The notes beneath the pieces are model-generated. The model made no database searches and was not told the DNA's origin. It was given only the letters and a program-made list of their open reading frames with translations. From contig JAGYIP010000010.1 of NCBI GenBank assembly GCA_018402635.1, forward strand, positions 41,953-105,952: 64,000 nucleotides of DNA, written 5' to 3'. Each line of letters opens with the position of its first letter. Within the stretch, counting starts at the first letter, position 1. Of this stretch, positions 61,001 to 64,000 are shown in pieces. Source of the stretch: Burkholderiaceae bacterium (GTDB taxonomy: Bacteria; Pseudomonadota; Gammaproteobacteria; Burkholderiales; Burkholderiaceae_A). The translations under genes and the position numbers were made by a program.

Positions 61001-64000
61001 CGGTCACCATCACCGGCACCAATGATGCGCCAACGCTAACGGCCACTGATGTTGCAGGTGCCATCACCGAGGGGTCGGTATTAAGTGATACGGGCTCGAT
61101 TGCGTTTGCAGACCTTGATCTGACGGATCGGCCCACCGCCACATTTGTGCCCACGTCGGTGGAGGCAGTCAGACACGATGGGTCTACTACGGTCGAGGCC
61201 GATCAGCAAACAGCCATTGAGGCCGCATTCTCGATTTCACCGGAATCGTATAACGCCAACAACGGCACCATCGCCTGGGACTACTCCATTGCCGAGGGCG
61301 ACCTTGATTTCCTAGCCGAGGGTGAGACGGTCACGGCAGTCTTTACCGTGACGGTCGATGATCAAAAGGGCGGCACAGCCACCCAGGATGTCACGGTCAC
61401 CATCACCGGCACCAATGATGCGCCAACGCTAACGGCCACTGATGTTGCAGGTGCCATCACCGAGGGTCGGTATTAAGTGATACGGGCTCGATTGCGTTTG
61501 CAGACCTTGATCTGACGGATCGGCCCACCGCCACATTTGTGCCCACGTCGGTGGAGGCAGTCAGACACGATGGGTCTACTACGGTCGAGGCCGATCAGCA
61601 AACAGCCATTGAGGCCGCATTCTCGATTTCACCGGAATCGTATAACGCCAACAACGGCACCATCGCCTGGGACTACTCCATTGCCGAGGGCGACCTTGAT
61701 TTCCTAGCCGAGGGTGAGACGGTCACGGCAGTCTTTACCGTGACGGTCGATGATCAAAAGGGCGGCACAGCCACCCAGGATGTCACGGTCACCATCACCG
61801 GCACCAATGATGCGCCAACGCTAACGGCCACTGATGTTTGCAGGTGCCATCACCGAGGGTCGGTATTAAGTGATACGGGCTCGATTGCGTTTGCAGACCT
61901 GATCTGACGGATCGGCCCACCGCCACATTTGTGCCCACGTCGGTGGAGGCAGTCAGACACGATGGGTCTCACTACGGTCGAGGCCGATCAGCAAACAGCC
62001 ATTGAGTGCGCATTCCGATTTCACCGAATCGTATAACGCCAACAACGGCACCATCGCCTGGGACTACTCCATTGGCCGAGGGCGACCTCTGATTTCCTAG
62101 CCGAGGGGTGAGACGGTCACGGCAGTCTTTACCGTGACGGTCGATGATCGCAAGGGCGGCACAGCCACCCAGGATGTCACGGTCACCATCACCGGCACCA
62201 ATGATGCGCCAACGCTAACGGCCACTGATGCTGCAGGTGCCATCACCGAGGTGTATTGCGGTATTAAGTGACATGGCTCGATCGGTCGTTTGCAGGCACC
62301 TCGATCTGACGGATCGGCCCACCGCCACATTTGTGCCCACGCCGGTGGAGGCAGTCAGACACGATGGGTCTACTACGGTCGAGGCCGATCAGCAAACAGC
62401 CATTGAGGCCGCATTCTCGATTTCACCGGAATCGTATAACGCCAACAACGGCACCATCGCCTGGGACTACTCCATTGCCGAGGGCGACCTTGATTTCTAG
62501 CTCGAGGGTGAGACGGTCACGGGCAGTCTTTACCGTGACGGTCGATGATCAAAGGGCGGCACTAGCCACCCAGGATGTCACGGTCACCATCACCGGCACC
62601 AATGATGCGCCAACGCTAACGGCCACTGATGTTGCAGGTGCCATCACCGAGGGTCGGTGGCTAAGTGATACGGGCTCGATTGCGTTTGCAGACCTGATCT
62701 GACGGATCGGCCCACCGCCACATTTGTGCCCACGTCGGTGGAGGCAGTCAGGACACGATGGGTCTACTACGGTCGAGGCCGATCAGCAAACAGCCATTGA
62801 GGCCGCATTCTCGATTTCACCGGAATCGTATAACGCCAACAACGGCACCATCGCCTGGGACTACCCATTGCCGAGGGCGACCTTGATTTCCTAGCCGAGG
62901 GTGAGACGGTCACGGCAGTCTTTACCGTGACGGTCGATGATCAAAAAGGGCGGCACAGCCACCCAGGATGTCACGGTCACCATCACCGGCACCAATGATG
63001 CGCCAACGCTAACGGCCACTGATGTTGCAGGTGCCATCACCGAGGGGTTCGTATTAAGTGATACTGGCTCTGATTGCGTTTGCAGGACCTTGATCTGACG
63101 GATCGGCCCACCGCCACATTTGTGCCCATGCTGTCGGTGGAGGCAGTCAGACACGATGGGTCTACTACGGTCGAGGCCGATCAGGCAAACAGCCATTGAG
63201 GCCGCATTCTCGATTTCACCGGAATCGTATAACGCCAACAACGGCACCATCGCCTGGGACTACTCCATTGCCGAGGGCGACCTTGATTTCTAGCCGAGGG
63301 TGAGACGGTCACGGCAGTCTTTACCGTGACGGTCGATGATCAAAGGGCGGCACAGCCACCCAGGATGTCACGGTCACCATCACCGGCACCAATGATGCGC
63401 CAACGCTAACGGCCACTGATGTTGCAGGTGCCATCACCGAGGGTCGGTATTAAGTGATACGGGCTCGATTGCGTTTGCAGACCTTGATCTGACGGATCGG
63501 CCCACCGCCACATTTGTGCCCACGTCGGTGGAGGCAGTCAGACACGATGGGTCTACTACGGTCGAGGCCGATCAGCAAACAGCCATTGAGGCCGCATTCT
63601 CGATTTCACCGGAATCGTATAACGCCAACAACGGCACCATCGCCTGGGACTACTCCATTGCCGAGGGCGACCTTGACTTCTAGCCGAGGGTGAGACTGGT
63701 CACGGCAGTCTTTACCGTGACGGTCGATGATCAAAGAGGGCGCGCACAGCCACCCAGGATGTCACGGTCACCATCGCCAGCACCAATGATGCGCCCAACG
63801 CTAACCGGGCCACTGATGTTGCAGGTGCCATCACCGAGGTCGGTATTGGCGGATGATGGCCTGACTGCGGTTTTGCAGACCTGACTGATGATCGCCCACC
63901 GCCACATCAGCCCAATGCTCGTAGCAGTCATCACGATGGTCATTGATGGTCGAGGCCGATCAGCGTAAACAGCCATTGAGGCCGCATTCTCGATTTCACC
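32894..64000 (+). CDS. Giant VCBS/Ig-like repeat surface protein (predicted adhesin), 3' end beyond window, many frameshifts
   Basis: One gene appears to run from ATG 32894 past the window end, at least 10,000 codons. Order of parts: a non-repetitive head (residues 1-120), an acidic linker (to about 300), a run of 14 glycines and a small SdrD-B-like beta-domain. A Ser/Thr/Ala-rich helical stretch, about 10 kb of cadherin/Ig-like modules separated by TPVADTP-type junctions, then VCBS-type units with [11 protein letters not shown] junctions follow. There is no Sec signal; proteins of this type are generally exported by type I secretion with a C-terminal signal, which would lie outside the window. 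The frame changes at about 34050, 36940, 41750, 46285-46325, 47020-47250, 48113 and many sites in the last array. Because homology continues across each break, I treat these as sequence errors in one gene. Leucine TTA codons are common in 34-44 kb but rare in the flanking housekeeping genes. Confidence 0.75.
33796..33837 (+). repeat. GGY trinucleotide repeat encoding poly-glycine
   Basis: Fourteen GGT/GGC codons in a row form a flexible hinge between the acidic linker and the first beta-domain. Mixed third bases argue against recent slippage. Confidence 0.85.
34002..36947 (+). CDS. Adhesin segment 2: helical stalk-like stretch and first Ig-like modules
   Basis: True continuation starts at about 34053. 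Residues corresponding to 34150-34860 are Ala/Ser/Thr-rich with helical periodicity (IFDLFDTKD-like region, [23 protein letters not shown]). A module at about 35010-35255 ([17 protein letters not shown], then [18 protein letters not shown]) interrupts the surrounding domain. Ig/cadherin-like modules follow. One near 35860-36100 contains [14 protein letters not shown] and [18 protein letters not shown], which has a relative at 44130-44350. The frame breaks near 36940, where one extra base in ACGAACT turns continuation ARTDVDDQW into a stop. Confidence 0.72.
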   Translation: MVVITTTRQRRRCIPMPEATALGLSSDYFVNAVDVTTLAVVDSAMVSSTGSGYITPISTIYSQAEVAGASGGEALLESLGLNPFDLTYDPSATIATNANAATMLRTGASLLTMVSNAAALVSSAGAVSGDEAVRSVFSQIAALGNSINDLFDTKDTTGKTSQEKFTAVLKSSITNVNSSIDVETTSSLTDLITSTSNSVTAVTTALQKLDDTAIKAGAHLGIAATGQTNLLASLKSTAALVAAGDPSAAAAIQDLTRAFTSANVETLAATSAAKLAFNTQDPTNPIRTSADSVTISAPVESPVVQLFDILKNDTITFAGVTASGSAALDLAAVGIFTANARNGSITGSSANTITLENSASATANVYAGMSITLLTNNGPISRTISSYDGTSKVATLNTALTVSEQTAMGNTASYLISKALPSNLELAIVDDQLQITNRPATELSLEVGQLDLVYVAQKAGDPSIAKTGLVTVNVLPPKPSIAFASNTIIASEAVDGVTSGAQAPVTAAGHPGDFTVVDVPLTLTGGLGLTGTIQISGLPTGALLQVGSTVDGQAPMIIEQRVKFWTISQQDAPSADWSSLKVLIPSDLAGDYTLSAIATARYGGLASQSSIISLSLTVTPSADGLILASGDAGTLTAFFDQAVPDAVNEDTSFALTSSETTPAIDQLINALHLRRGDSDGSEFLGLKLELPKDWLASFTSSLAGSIITVQNDKTMVELYATDADATSLKVALAALRLTAALDYSGDATVKLTAGTFEATNAVNGIPSPANFKALPTSFNINVTVAPVSDTPFISTSPFAENWNQETYLRSDGFYSIPVSVKAVSTDTVTPEETLYLAVGKAELDAVGASLNVPAVTSVTLEGKEYLRFLASDEPFSIIVPSNVSELLTFSVLAGATDQGADFVYSSAQTVSIPFVGTPKTPSFAIKATSGYSEDLGVALSDLLFISPGEGRELATHKVFIKLPADPGYALSKSGVAIARTN
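36931..41859 (+). CDS. Adhesin segment 3: tandem cadherin/Ig-like modules
   Basis: About 1,640 residues of beta-rich modules of roughly 100-150 residues. Each tends to end in a valine-rich strand followed by a VADTP/VSDAP/VAEVV-type junction (for example [40 protein letters not shown]). LEDT, DESQ and EGGEV acidic motifs after each junction would fit calcium sites at domain borders. A compositionally different module lies at 40560-40920 ([19 protein letters not shown]). A Ca-loop-like [16 protein letters not shown] occurs near 40330. The frame breaks near 41745 (extra G in TTCGGTTGCC); the continuing frame reads [18 protein letters not shown]. Confidence 0.75.
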   Translation: MRARTDVDDQWRKYAVADLSTGSLADFKVVTPANFKGSIDDLKVFVRDTANNGAVANSEIVTTSVAISAVADGINTALLDDTPALNLIVGQESNLYDPSKPSESLFAKISPFDASEAYMAKLVFKATSSNALVIRVGGDFVLPQTVGADLVYSLTPEQLSGSSAITMTARSGLFGKSIELQAFTIDGAAISSVASKVITLNLSAQAVAPDASLSSASGAEDSAISVPVALTINPDRVGFEKIGFEITTTNSALQGGEFSVDSQSFTYSDGKWTVFNDSAQLDFSALTFTPPTNFSGSANFSFKSFSQTSSGRVDANATPVTVEVVAVAEVVQASDTPPAALTALEDTAGISFPLASYFETTTFTDADEKVSLEISLPSEVSLQKLAGTTYSNLIPVSNASGVSTYSITVDQISFANQLEGYRLVPSKDYASPTASGSAITIKAIAYETSNGAQSAALTQTVNLTITPVADTPGALLLARAATTIDESQAANGSAGANPVWFQASDAVKLSATTSSDASEAFSVEIVASSNLLLALRSGSAGSYSYTTQTPDNGSYVLSAEQYANLFVRGVDYASGAASLTVRSVHTESWGGSFAKSADSVASFNLKPVASGPASVPTLKQVTVLEDPSTANAPSLKDFITADATKLDATETLLYKVTIPTNAKLVVLTGSLPTATPGGSSGLSYLIEASKLSTFKVIPALNYSGDISVGFRAVTQESNGALAYGTLVSSTLTVTPVSDAPLLITPSAVSGLITNDGDSLAIPIQTALVDSSETLSVKVWVKGLTDPSVISFKYGTETTPITLAIGTLNNESVYFFEAKTDAELAKLATLNVSATTDFRLGNKLSLLVESSSKDTGVAAATVSKSIDLSIYRPIGAPTLDLNPTGNPGLPTGTDNIGAVEVGTKATIPFSVTLPANLPSNVSYDNVSILLTGAPGLGYFAVKNGSGSSASFTTVGASLGEGGVWLFRASDIIDSNGTSKSLVLISEALSETVVNNLGAQAFISDATGGTTAASGQDKYNVTFKVGGIDNTDPLILSLSGDPISSSAVNTTASNAISFELESLSDGLERPTYWVTGDAQALSGFAYLVKPGVTENQQIGLDSLYSDFNELAGTNRALAADGVITAAELSGVSLWFDKDSDAFIDAGELVSLNALPNFTVTVPEVLARAASTGEITPLYEAKASWTGAPSSGGALFAVAIPYKAAIDLAPVPFSVGNITVTKTDGATSNVTESNQIAFKSLAASESITVGGLTFTAGSGGATASQVATAFSGIANDTAATSLSAITAGGTFTAGTLNGWSAGNVNDSSVTFTSVTPNEDVSDLKVITSAFATKPTAKVTVLGDTLSASSTAVPEDLAGGIKFTVDLGKATLVGPGSVTHLIKVYGIPDDAKLSAGAKVEADGSKPSFWVLTEEQAANPLAIIGLPTNYLTPIALQAQAVASAVVGTSVQTVIGDAQAIASTATIIGVADTPLLTPSVSAIPGTEGGEVFVSATGQAAGNQTVTLTKGTNDDNETLYARVSLDTAATNLEGVRLDGETGSLTTLTNGQYEVLYSDLNRLAFDFQPFFNDPVKLTIEGVSKQGATSYAVATRTAEITISLTPVADTVSGVAFGCPKHWLCKRYRGRGRHPDLESCGYTSRRQRISPL
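41786..46288 (+). CDS. Adhesin segment 4: last Ig-like modules and first VCBS units
   Basis: The first 3.1 kb continues the Ig/cadherin-like series ([10 protein letters not shown] junction just upstream; [26 protein letters not shown]). At about 44945 the sequence switches to VCBS-type units of 131-134 residues, starting [18 protein letters not shown]. Each unit ends in [19 protein letters not shown]. Four units are visible to 46288. The stop there comes from an inserted T (GCCACATGAGGCC versus GCCACAGAGGCC). A second insertion of two bases at about 46325 brings the frame back, so the unit is intact apart from about 13 codons. Confidence 0.78.
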   Translation: MDEGGTPTLSLVGTPVDAKELVRFEILVGGDSVAANAIKSISGATLQTFDATKAASFGLNSSEVGNWKLFSVLGTKDGATYKVNNASIDLDQYFDGTISYKTRAVAIEPTTGQEGSASAVVDGTSAGSFTITPTVADNTYSVQLRDLDGNAIRSISLDEGGRSDYFTVAGTTFDPDESISVAFADTDYFTIEQNQNDAAQFRLFHKVSGVPTAVSDLTLTPSVTLNDSGTSATYAASASSLAVVVNEIASTPILSSTAALATVINDGQAGLNIALPTRTNAGDDALLYRLEGVPVWLTPSAGTLISTTGSGATALSVYQFDSSIDLNSLSWSATRSYVASDTAVNLSWKAIHVETSNMRTAESTAVPITLTLKPVAAPPEIIGPSSFAIDEGGFVALNQYSIRVPGFETSVINSSVSATVTLGAGATLEFSRAGSPVSAIGTVIGLTTTELASAKVLAFDENYYSDTFDPEKPPLSFTISATQTLGNSSATVITPRQASIALENVPENVEVVLSSTLTSASIAEGASFTIPAGGQVLGQVTGEAVSLSLKVNKAISLNELSGGTVTKLTALSIDGNFATYRIDETKFEGGDYQLVAPSGTLPGNYLVEINAQSVVSATGKAGVIDSASFTLAVTPVADIPIISVSRTALNLLEDTSASFDVMAYSPDATEQVRVYLQLVDASGAAVTGDVAQNVALALASTTGATLTPSAPGQWELLTPVGSKASIPITLTPPDNFANLIGTTGSNAVFDGLALKVSGRSELTFNSSTVSSDTIFASNIALNVTPIADGYTLSQGTFDALIAQLVPGSLSNTDPFALNKSAVTNLVNGLQSTQIDSDGSEFPGLSIKVPTAWNLTYSATTGIDVSFVQSTGTYTFKAATDLTPEAAYSALDSLLNSISLTPPGGVGSLTGTNAPSFSVFTYEKLTPTITKVSATSGVTIARVEQVLTETDTAISATGSLIIVDSAGVLLTTGIASLEVSAVSKSGASSGLTLTDGQLIGLLSTNLNSGATYNFTSGNTTFDYLANGQSINLTYTVLAKDANGALLGTRKLILSVAGTNDVPVLTATDVAGAITEGSGVLSDTGSIAFADLDLTDRPTATVMATKSVAAVRADGSTTLTLTADQQAAIEAAFSITPATGNTNNGTIAWTYSIAEGALNFLAKDEQVTAVFTVTLTDSNGGTVTQPVTVTITGTNDAPTLTATDVAGAITEGSVLSDTGSIAFADLDLTDRPTATEATKSVVAVRADKSTALTLTNDQQAAIEAAFSIAPATGNTNNGTINWTYSIAEGALDFLAKDEQVTAVFTVTLIDSNGGTVTQDVTVTITGSNDAPTLTATDVAGAITEGSVLSDTGSIAFADLDLTDRPTATEATKSVVAVRADKSTALTLTNDQQAAIEAAFSIAPATGNTNNGTINWTYSIAEGALDFLAKDEQVTAVFTVTLTDSNGGTVTQDVTVTITGTNDAPTLTATDVAGAITEGSGVLSDTGSIAFADLDLTDRPTAT
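46320..47074 (+). CDS. Adhesin segment 5: VCBS units 4-5
   Basis: Same frame as segment 4 after the compensating indel. It holds the rest of unit 4 and unit 5 ([20 protein letters not shown]). It ends in an aberrant junction at about 47019-47050 that looks like a blend of two junction types found elsewhere (47019 against 45409 and 50380). Confidence 0.65.
47101..48171 (+). CDS. Adhesin segment 6: VCBS unit, first type-B unit and a divergent unit
   Basis: Contains a short divergent unit ([17 protein letters not shown], readable by switching frames near 47250). The first type-B unit follows ([18 protein letters not shown], then [17 protein letters not shown]). A divergent VCBS unit closes it ([19 protein letters not shown], then [20 protein letters not shown]). 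A surplus T at about 48113 (GGCGGCTACGG for GGCGGCACGG) ends the frame. Confidence 0.65.
   Translation: MCPRRWWQSEPMGLLRSTPISEQPLRPHSRFLRTDRARQRLIPTTALSTGTYSIAEGALDFLAKDEQVTAVFTVTLTDSKGGTVTQDVTVTITGSNDAPVINAISPTALTEQTNTAALTASIPVSFTDVDLTDIGHTASITGVQASGTTTGLALTSAQLIELVTPGTVTKASGSSSGSINMGFSAPATAIDYLAAGEVLTLTYTVAVNDGDGGITPQTFVVTITGTNDAPTITTVEGTTDVAGAVTEDASLSTLTDTGTITFDDVDLTNTHTVSVASASGNTLGGTLTLGGVSESAITSEGSVPWTYSVANSATQYLAAGQTASEVFTVTVSDGNGGYGHPGCHGHHHRHQRCSGG
48095..54010 (+). CDS. Adhesin segment 7: VCBS units with grafted LamG-like and glycine-rich modules
   Basis: The longest uninterrupted stretch of the gene, 1,971 residues. It includes a LamG-like insertion (48190-48790), type-A units, a glycine-rich insertion (50480-51335), three consecutive type-B units (51590-52775) and the first three units of the final array. 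All insertions preserve the reading frame. It ends where GGGG becomes GGG at about 53998, giving the false C-terminus EGRY. Confidence 0.78.
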   Translation: MMAMAATVTQDVTVTITGTNDAPVVNAITAVNLVEVSSIATGLKFDGQQVKIELNEPETNISREFYFKTTEGGGLFSVDTDAGWDRTLIIGQQVKSRVWSDEIIASTGLNLTDGAIHQLVFTLGANGTNIYIDGSLVAQGLKTFSDFNWDTYQRIGNSSDSDDKPFNGEIFSYRTWDVELSLAQISSNQLPRPTHEFLFTDISNRSQIIDTGLQPLANTKIVVDSGFNFSNISSGNVTATIPVTFTDVDLTDIGHTASITGVVASGITTGLALTSAQLIALVTPGTVTKASGSSSGSINMGFSAPASELDYLAAGEVLTLTYTVAVDDGDGGITPQTFVVTITGTNDAPTLTATDVAGAITEGSGVLSDTGSIAFADLDLTDRPTATFVPTSVEAVRADQSTALTLTPEQQAAIEAAFSIAPDSVNTNNGVIAWDYSIAEGALDFLAKDEQVTAVFTVTLTDSNGGTVTQDVTVTITGTNDAPTLTATDVAGAITEGSGVLSDTGSIAFADLDLTDRPTATEATKSVVAVRANNTALTLTTDQQTAIENAFSIAPDSVNTNNGTINWTYSIAEGALDFLAKDEQVTAVFTVTLTDSNGGTVAQDVTVTITGTNDAPTLTATDVAGAITEGSGVLSDTGFIEFADLDLTDRPTATFVATSVVAVRANNTALTLTTDQQAAIEAAFSIAPDSVNTNNGTINWTYSIAEGALDFLAKDEQVTAVFTVTLTDSKGGTVTQDVTVTITGSNDVPTLTATDVEGAITEGDSLTDDIVIHSTSGSIAFADLDLTDRPTATEATTITFAPGAGGTITQVGNDYVHTFTSTGTSTFVAPDANVSAQILLVGGGGGGSGGGGGGGGVVYLADYSLLADQTYNVSVGTGGAPNPDRFFASGNGANGGSSFFDSITAYGGGGGGGVGSGGSSGASSGGAGPDTGAISGTPTQGYSGANGAAYDGYVASGGGGGAGGPGTRGLYGADGYGWATSSSPGGNGGAGLAYAISGVESYYGGGGGGGANTNAADTTIGGLGGLGGGGAGARTNNGQGGAGLSNTGGGGGGGDFEGQGGAGGSGIVIVRYTATTNNTVAAVRADKTPLELTSAQQAAIEAAFSITPDSVNTNNGVIAWDYSIAEGDLDFLAAGETVTAVFTVTVDDQKGGTATQDVTVTITGSNDAPVINAISPTALTEQTNTAALTASIPVTFTDVDLTDIGHTASITDVVASDTTAGLVLTSDQLMALVTPGEVTKASGSSSGSIEMNFSALSSELDYLAAGEVLTLTYTVAVNDGDGGITPQDFVVTITGTNDAPVINAISPTALTEQTNTAALTASIPVTFTDVDLTDIGHTASITNVQASGTTAGLVLTSDQLMALVTPGAVTKDSGSGSGSINMGFSALATAIDYLAAGEVLTLTYTVAVNDGDGGITPQTFVVTITGTNDAPVINAISPTALTEQTNTAALTASIPVTFTDVDLTDIGHTASITDVVASDTTAGLVLTTEQLMALVTPGAVTKDSGSGSGSINMGFSAPATAIDYLAAGEVLTLTYTVAVNDGDGGITPQTFLVTITGTNDAPTLTATDVAGAITEGSVLSDTGSIAFADLDLTDRPTATFVPTSVEAVRHDGSTTVEADQQTAIEAAFSISPESYNANNGTIAWDYSIAEGDLDFLAEGETVTAVFTVTVDDQKGGTATQDVTVTITGTNDAPTLTATDVAGAITEGSVLSDTGSIAFADLDLTDRPTATFVPTSVEAVRHDGSTTVEADQQTAIEAAFSISPESYNANNGTIAWDYSIAEGDLDFLAEGETVTAVFTVTVDDQKGGTATQDVTVTITGTNDAPTLTATDVAGAITEGSVLSDTGSIAFADLDLTDRPTATFVPTSVEAVRHDGSTTVEADQQTAIEAAFSISPESYNANNGTIAWDYSIAEGDLDFLAEGETVTAVFTVTVDDQKGGTATQDVTVTITGTNDAPTLTATDVAGAITEGRY
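48190..48790 (+). other. LamG-like jelly-roll module grafted into a repeat unit
   Basis: About 200 residues with lower GC than the surrounding repeats: [20 protein letters not shown], then [21 protein letters not shown] and [20 protein letters not shown], the strand pattern of concanavalin/LamG-like carbohydrate- or ligand-binding domains. The host unit reads [16 protein letters not shown] before it and [19 protein letters not shown] after it. The module therefore occupies the loop that in other type-B units is only [11 protein letters not shown]. Confidence 0.75.
50480..51335 (+). other. Glycine-rich module grafted into a VCBS unit
   Basis: About 280 residues, largely Gly: it opens with [20 protein letters not shown], continues with [20 protein letters not shown], then [20 protein letters not shown], and ends [18 protein letters not shown]. 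This is the Gly-rich domain known from phage tail fibres and surface proteins (VHTFTSSG start, [10 protein letters not shown] end). It sits between [11 protein letters not shown] and [18 protein letters not shown], the variable loop of a type-A unit. Confidence 0.82.
51590..52775 (+). repeat. Three tandem type-B units, 393 bp each
   Basis: Units begin at about 51590, 51983 and 52376 with [18 protein letters not shown]. Each carries [27 protein letters not shown] or close variants, and [18 protein letters not shown]. The first and third share a variant loop ([13 protein letters not shown]) while the middle differs ([13 protein letters not shown]). Earlier type-B units occur at about 47390 and, with the LamG graft, at 48170-49130. 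The period equals that of the final array, so both families probably share one fold. Confidence 0.88.
54011..55188 (+). CDS. Adhesin segment 8: three array units
   Basis: In-frame stretch between two GGG units; the apparent start at GTG 54073 (in FVPTSVEAV) is not a real start. The three units look essentially identical to those at 59121-60298 and 60299-61476. Confidence 0.55.
55189..56367 (+). CDS. Adhesin segments 9-10: three array units with an internal one-base insertion
   Basis: The frame from 55251 ends at 55718 because of an extra G (CAGCGAAACAG for CAGCAAACAG at about 55704). The next frame carries on at once to the GGG stop at 56367. The last unit shows the first departures from the array consensus ([16 protein letters not shown]). 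Confidence 0.55.
56368..57506 (+). CDS. Adhesin segment 11: divergent array units
   Basis: Three units with unit-specific changes: PMSVSAV and [12 protein letters not shown] in the first, VDADQQ and IAPES in the second, VVAVRADG and [14 protein letters not shown] with VEDLKGG in the third. The frame is lost near 57457 where CACCCAGG is CACCAGG. This is the least homogenised part of the array. Confidence 0.6.
57507..59120 (+). CDS. Adhesin segments 12-14: four array units broken by GGG junctions
   Basis: Units at about 57540, 57930, 58320 and 58715 match the array consensus. Frame breaks at 57943, 58728 and 59120 each coincide with the GGG form of the junction. Confidence 0.5.
59121..60298 (+). 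CDS. Adhesin segment 15: three consensus array units
   Basis: Uninterrupted three-unit stretch ending in the GGG-derived stop; apparent start GTG 59183 is internal. Confidence 0.55.
60299..61476 (+). CDS. Adhesin segment 16: three consensus array units
   Basis: Same length and layout as the preceding 1,178-bp stretch, including the position of the GGG junction; apparent start GTG 60361 is internal. Confidence 0.55.
61840..64000 (+). repeat. Degraded continuation of the 393-bp array with dense indels
   Basis: Roughly five and a half more units are recognisable ([14 protein letters not shown] and [11 protein letters not shown] segments recur), but insertions and deletions occur every few tens of bases. 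Examples are GATGTTTGCAGG at 61835, GTCTCACTACGG near 61966 and GGCGACCTCTGATTTCC near 62083, with the worst stretch at 63825-63960. No frame stays open for a whole unit. Best explained as low-quality consensus near a contig end; genuine decay is possible but less likely. Confidence 0.75.

Larger units (their letters stand above)
52776..61850 (+). repeat. Array of about 23 near-identical 393-bp VCBS units
   Basis: Each unit encodes 131 residues with landmarks [38 protein letters not shown] and [20 protein letters not shown]. Most copies are identical or differ by one base. A block of more divergent units lies at about 55950-57530 ([39 protein letters not shown]). Units with GGG in place of GGGG after ACCGAG (near 53998, 55177, 56355, 57932, 58717, 59110, 60287, 61465) are 392 bp and break the frame. 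Unit copy number may be distorted by assembly. Confidence 0.85.

Noticed and set aside
52696..61154. Repeated minus-strand open frames of about 61 codons in each array unit
   Set aside because: They are shadows of the repeat: the complement of the conserved VCBS block happens to lack stops. They have no ribosome-binding sites or family resemblance.
53990..61476. Phase variation by the G tract after ACCGAG
   Set aside because: Tracts of three or four G are too short for slipped-strand switching, and truncation at many positions in one gene makes no functional sense; sequence error fits better.
52776..64000. CRISPR-like array
   Set aside because: Units are 393 bp, coding and without distinct short spacers.

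Overview
The window looks like a chromosomal contig of a Gram-negative proteobacterium, most likely Betaproteobacteria (Burkholderiales-like). The support is an outer-membrane/LPS assembly block (lptD-surA-rsmA) divergent from amgK-murU, a miaB-ybeY-corC-lnt-glyQ-glyS-plsC block, a two-subunit glycyl-tRNA synthetase and a pepP-dusB pair. The assignment rests on gene order and protein resemblance recalled from knowledge, not on a search. Housekeeping genes are GC-rich with many CTT/CTG leucines.

Layout. 1-3975 (minus): amgK, murU, pepP, dusB, with overlapping or nearly abutting ends (peptidoglycan recycling, peptidase, tRNA modification). 3993-8749 (plus): lptD, surA, rsmA. 8707-17802 (minus): miaB, ybeY, corC, lnt, glyQ, glyS, plsC and a YgjP-like metallopeptidase, apparently one operon. 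17860-19884: a UMF1-type MFS transporter and a convergent YqiA-like esterase. 20105-23064 (plus): a TRAP transporter, dctP-terminator-dctQ-dctM. 22979-26689 (minus): a minimal Csu-type chaperone-usher pilus set (pilin, chaperone, usher). 26891-30609 (plus): pepN and ppk2.

30777 to the end (plus) is the unusual part. Two proteins with cyclic-nucleotide-binding-like domains but no DNA-binding domain are followed by a 434-bp regulatory-looking gap. A 112-residue protein of unknown family comes next, its stop codon overlapping the start of an enormous surface-protein gene. That gene runs from 32894 to the window end (more than 31 kb, about 10,000 codons, still open). It has an acidic head, a poly-Gly hinge, a small beta-domain, about 10 kb of cadherin/Ig-like modules, then VCBS-type 131-residue repeats. 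A LamG-like module and a glycine-rich module are grafted inside individual repeats. The last 11 kb is an array of almost identical 393-bp units.

Sequence quality matters here. dusB, glyS and the YgjP-like gene, and probably surA, each carry a single-base frameshift, all readable as one extra base. The giant gene carries many more. In the repeats several indels look like blends of two repeat variants, and from about 61840 onward indels appear every few tens of bases. I read these as uncorrected long-read and repeat-assembly errors at a contig end, not as real gene decay. Copy number and frame of the array should not be taken literally.

The best candidate for an undescribed system is 30777-64000: cNMP-domain protein pair, small coupled protein and giant modular adhesin, presumably exported by a type I secretion system encoded beyond the array. 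The secretion link is inference, because no transporter lies in the window.
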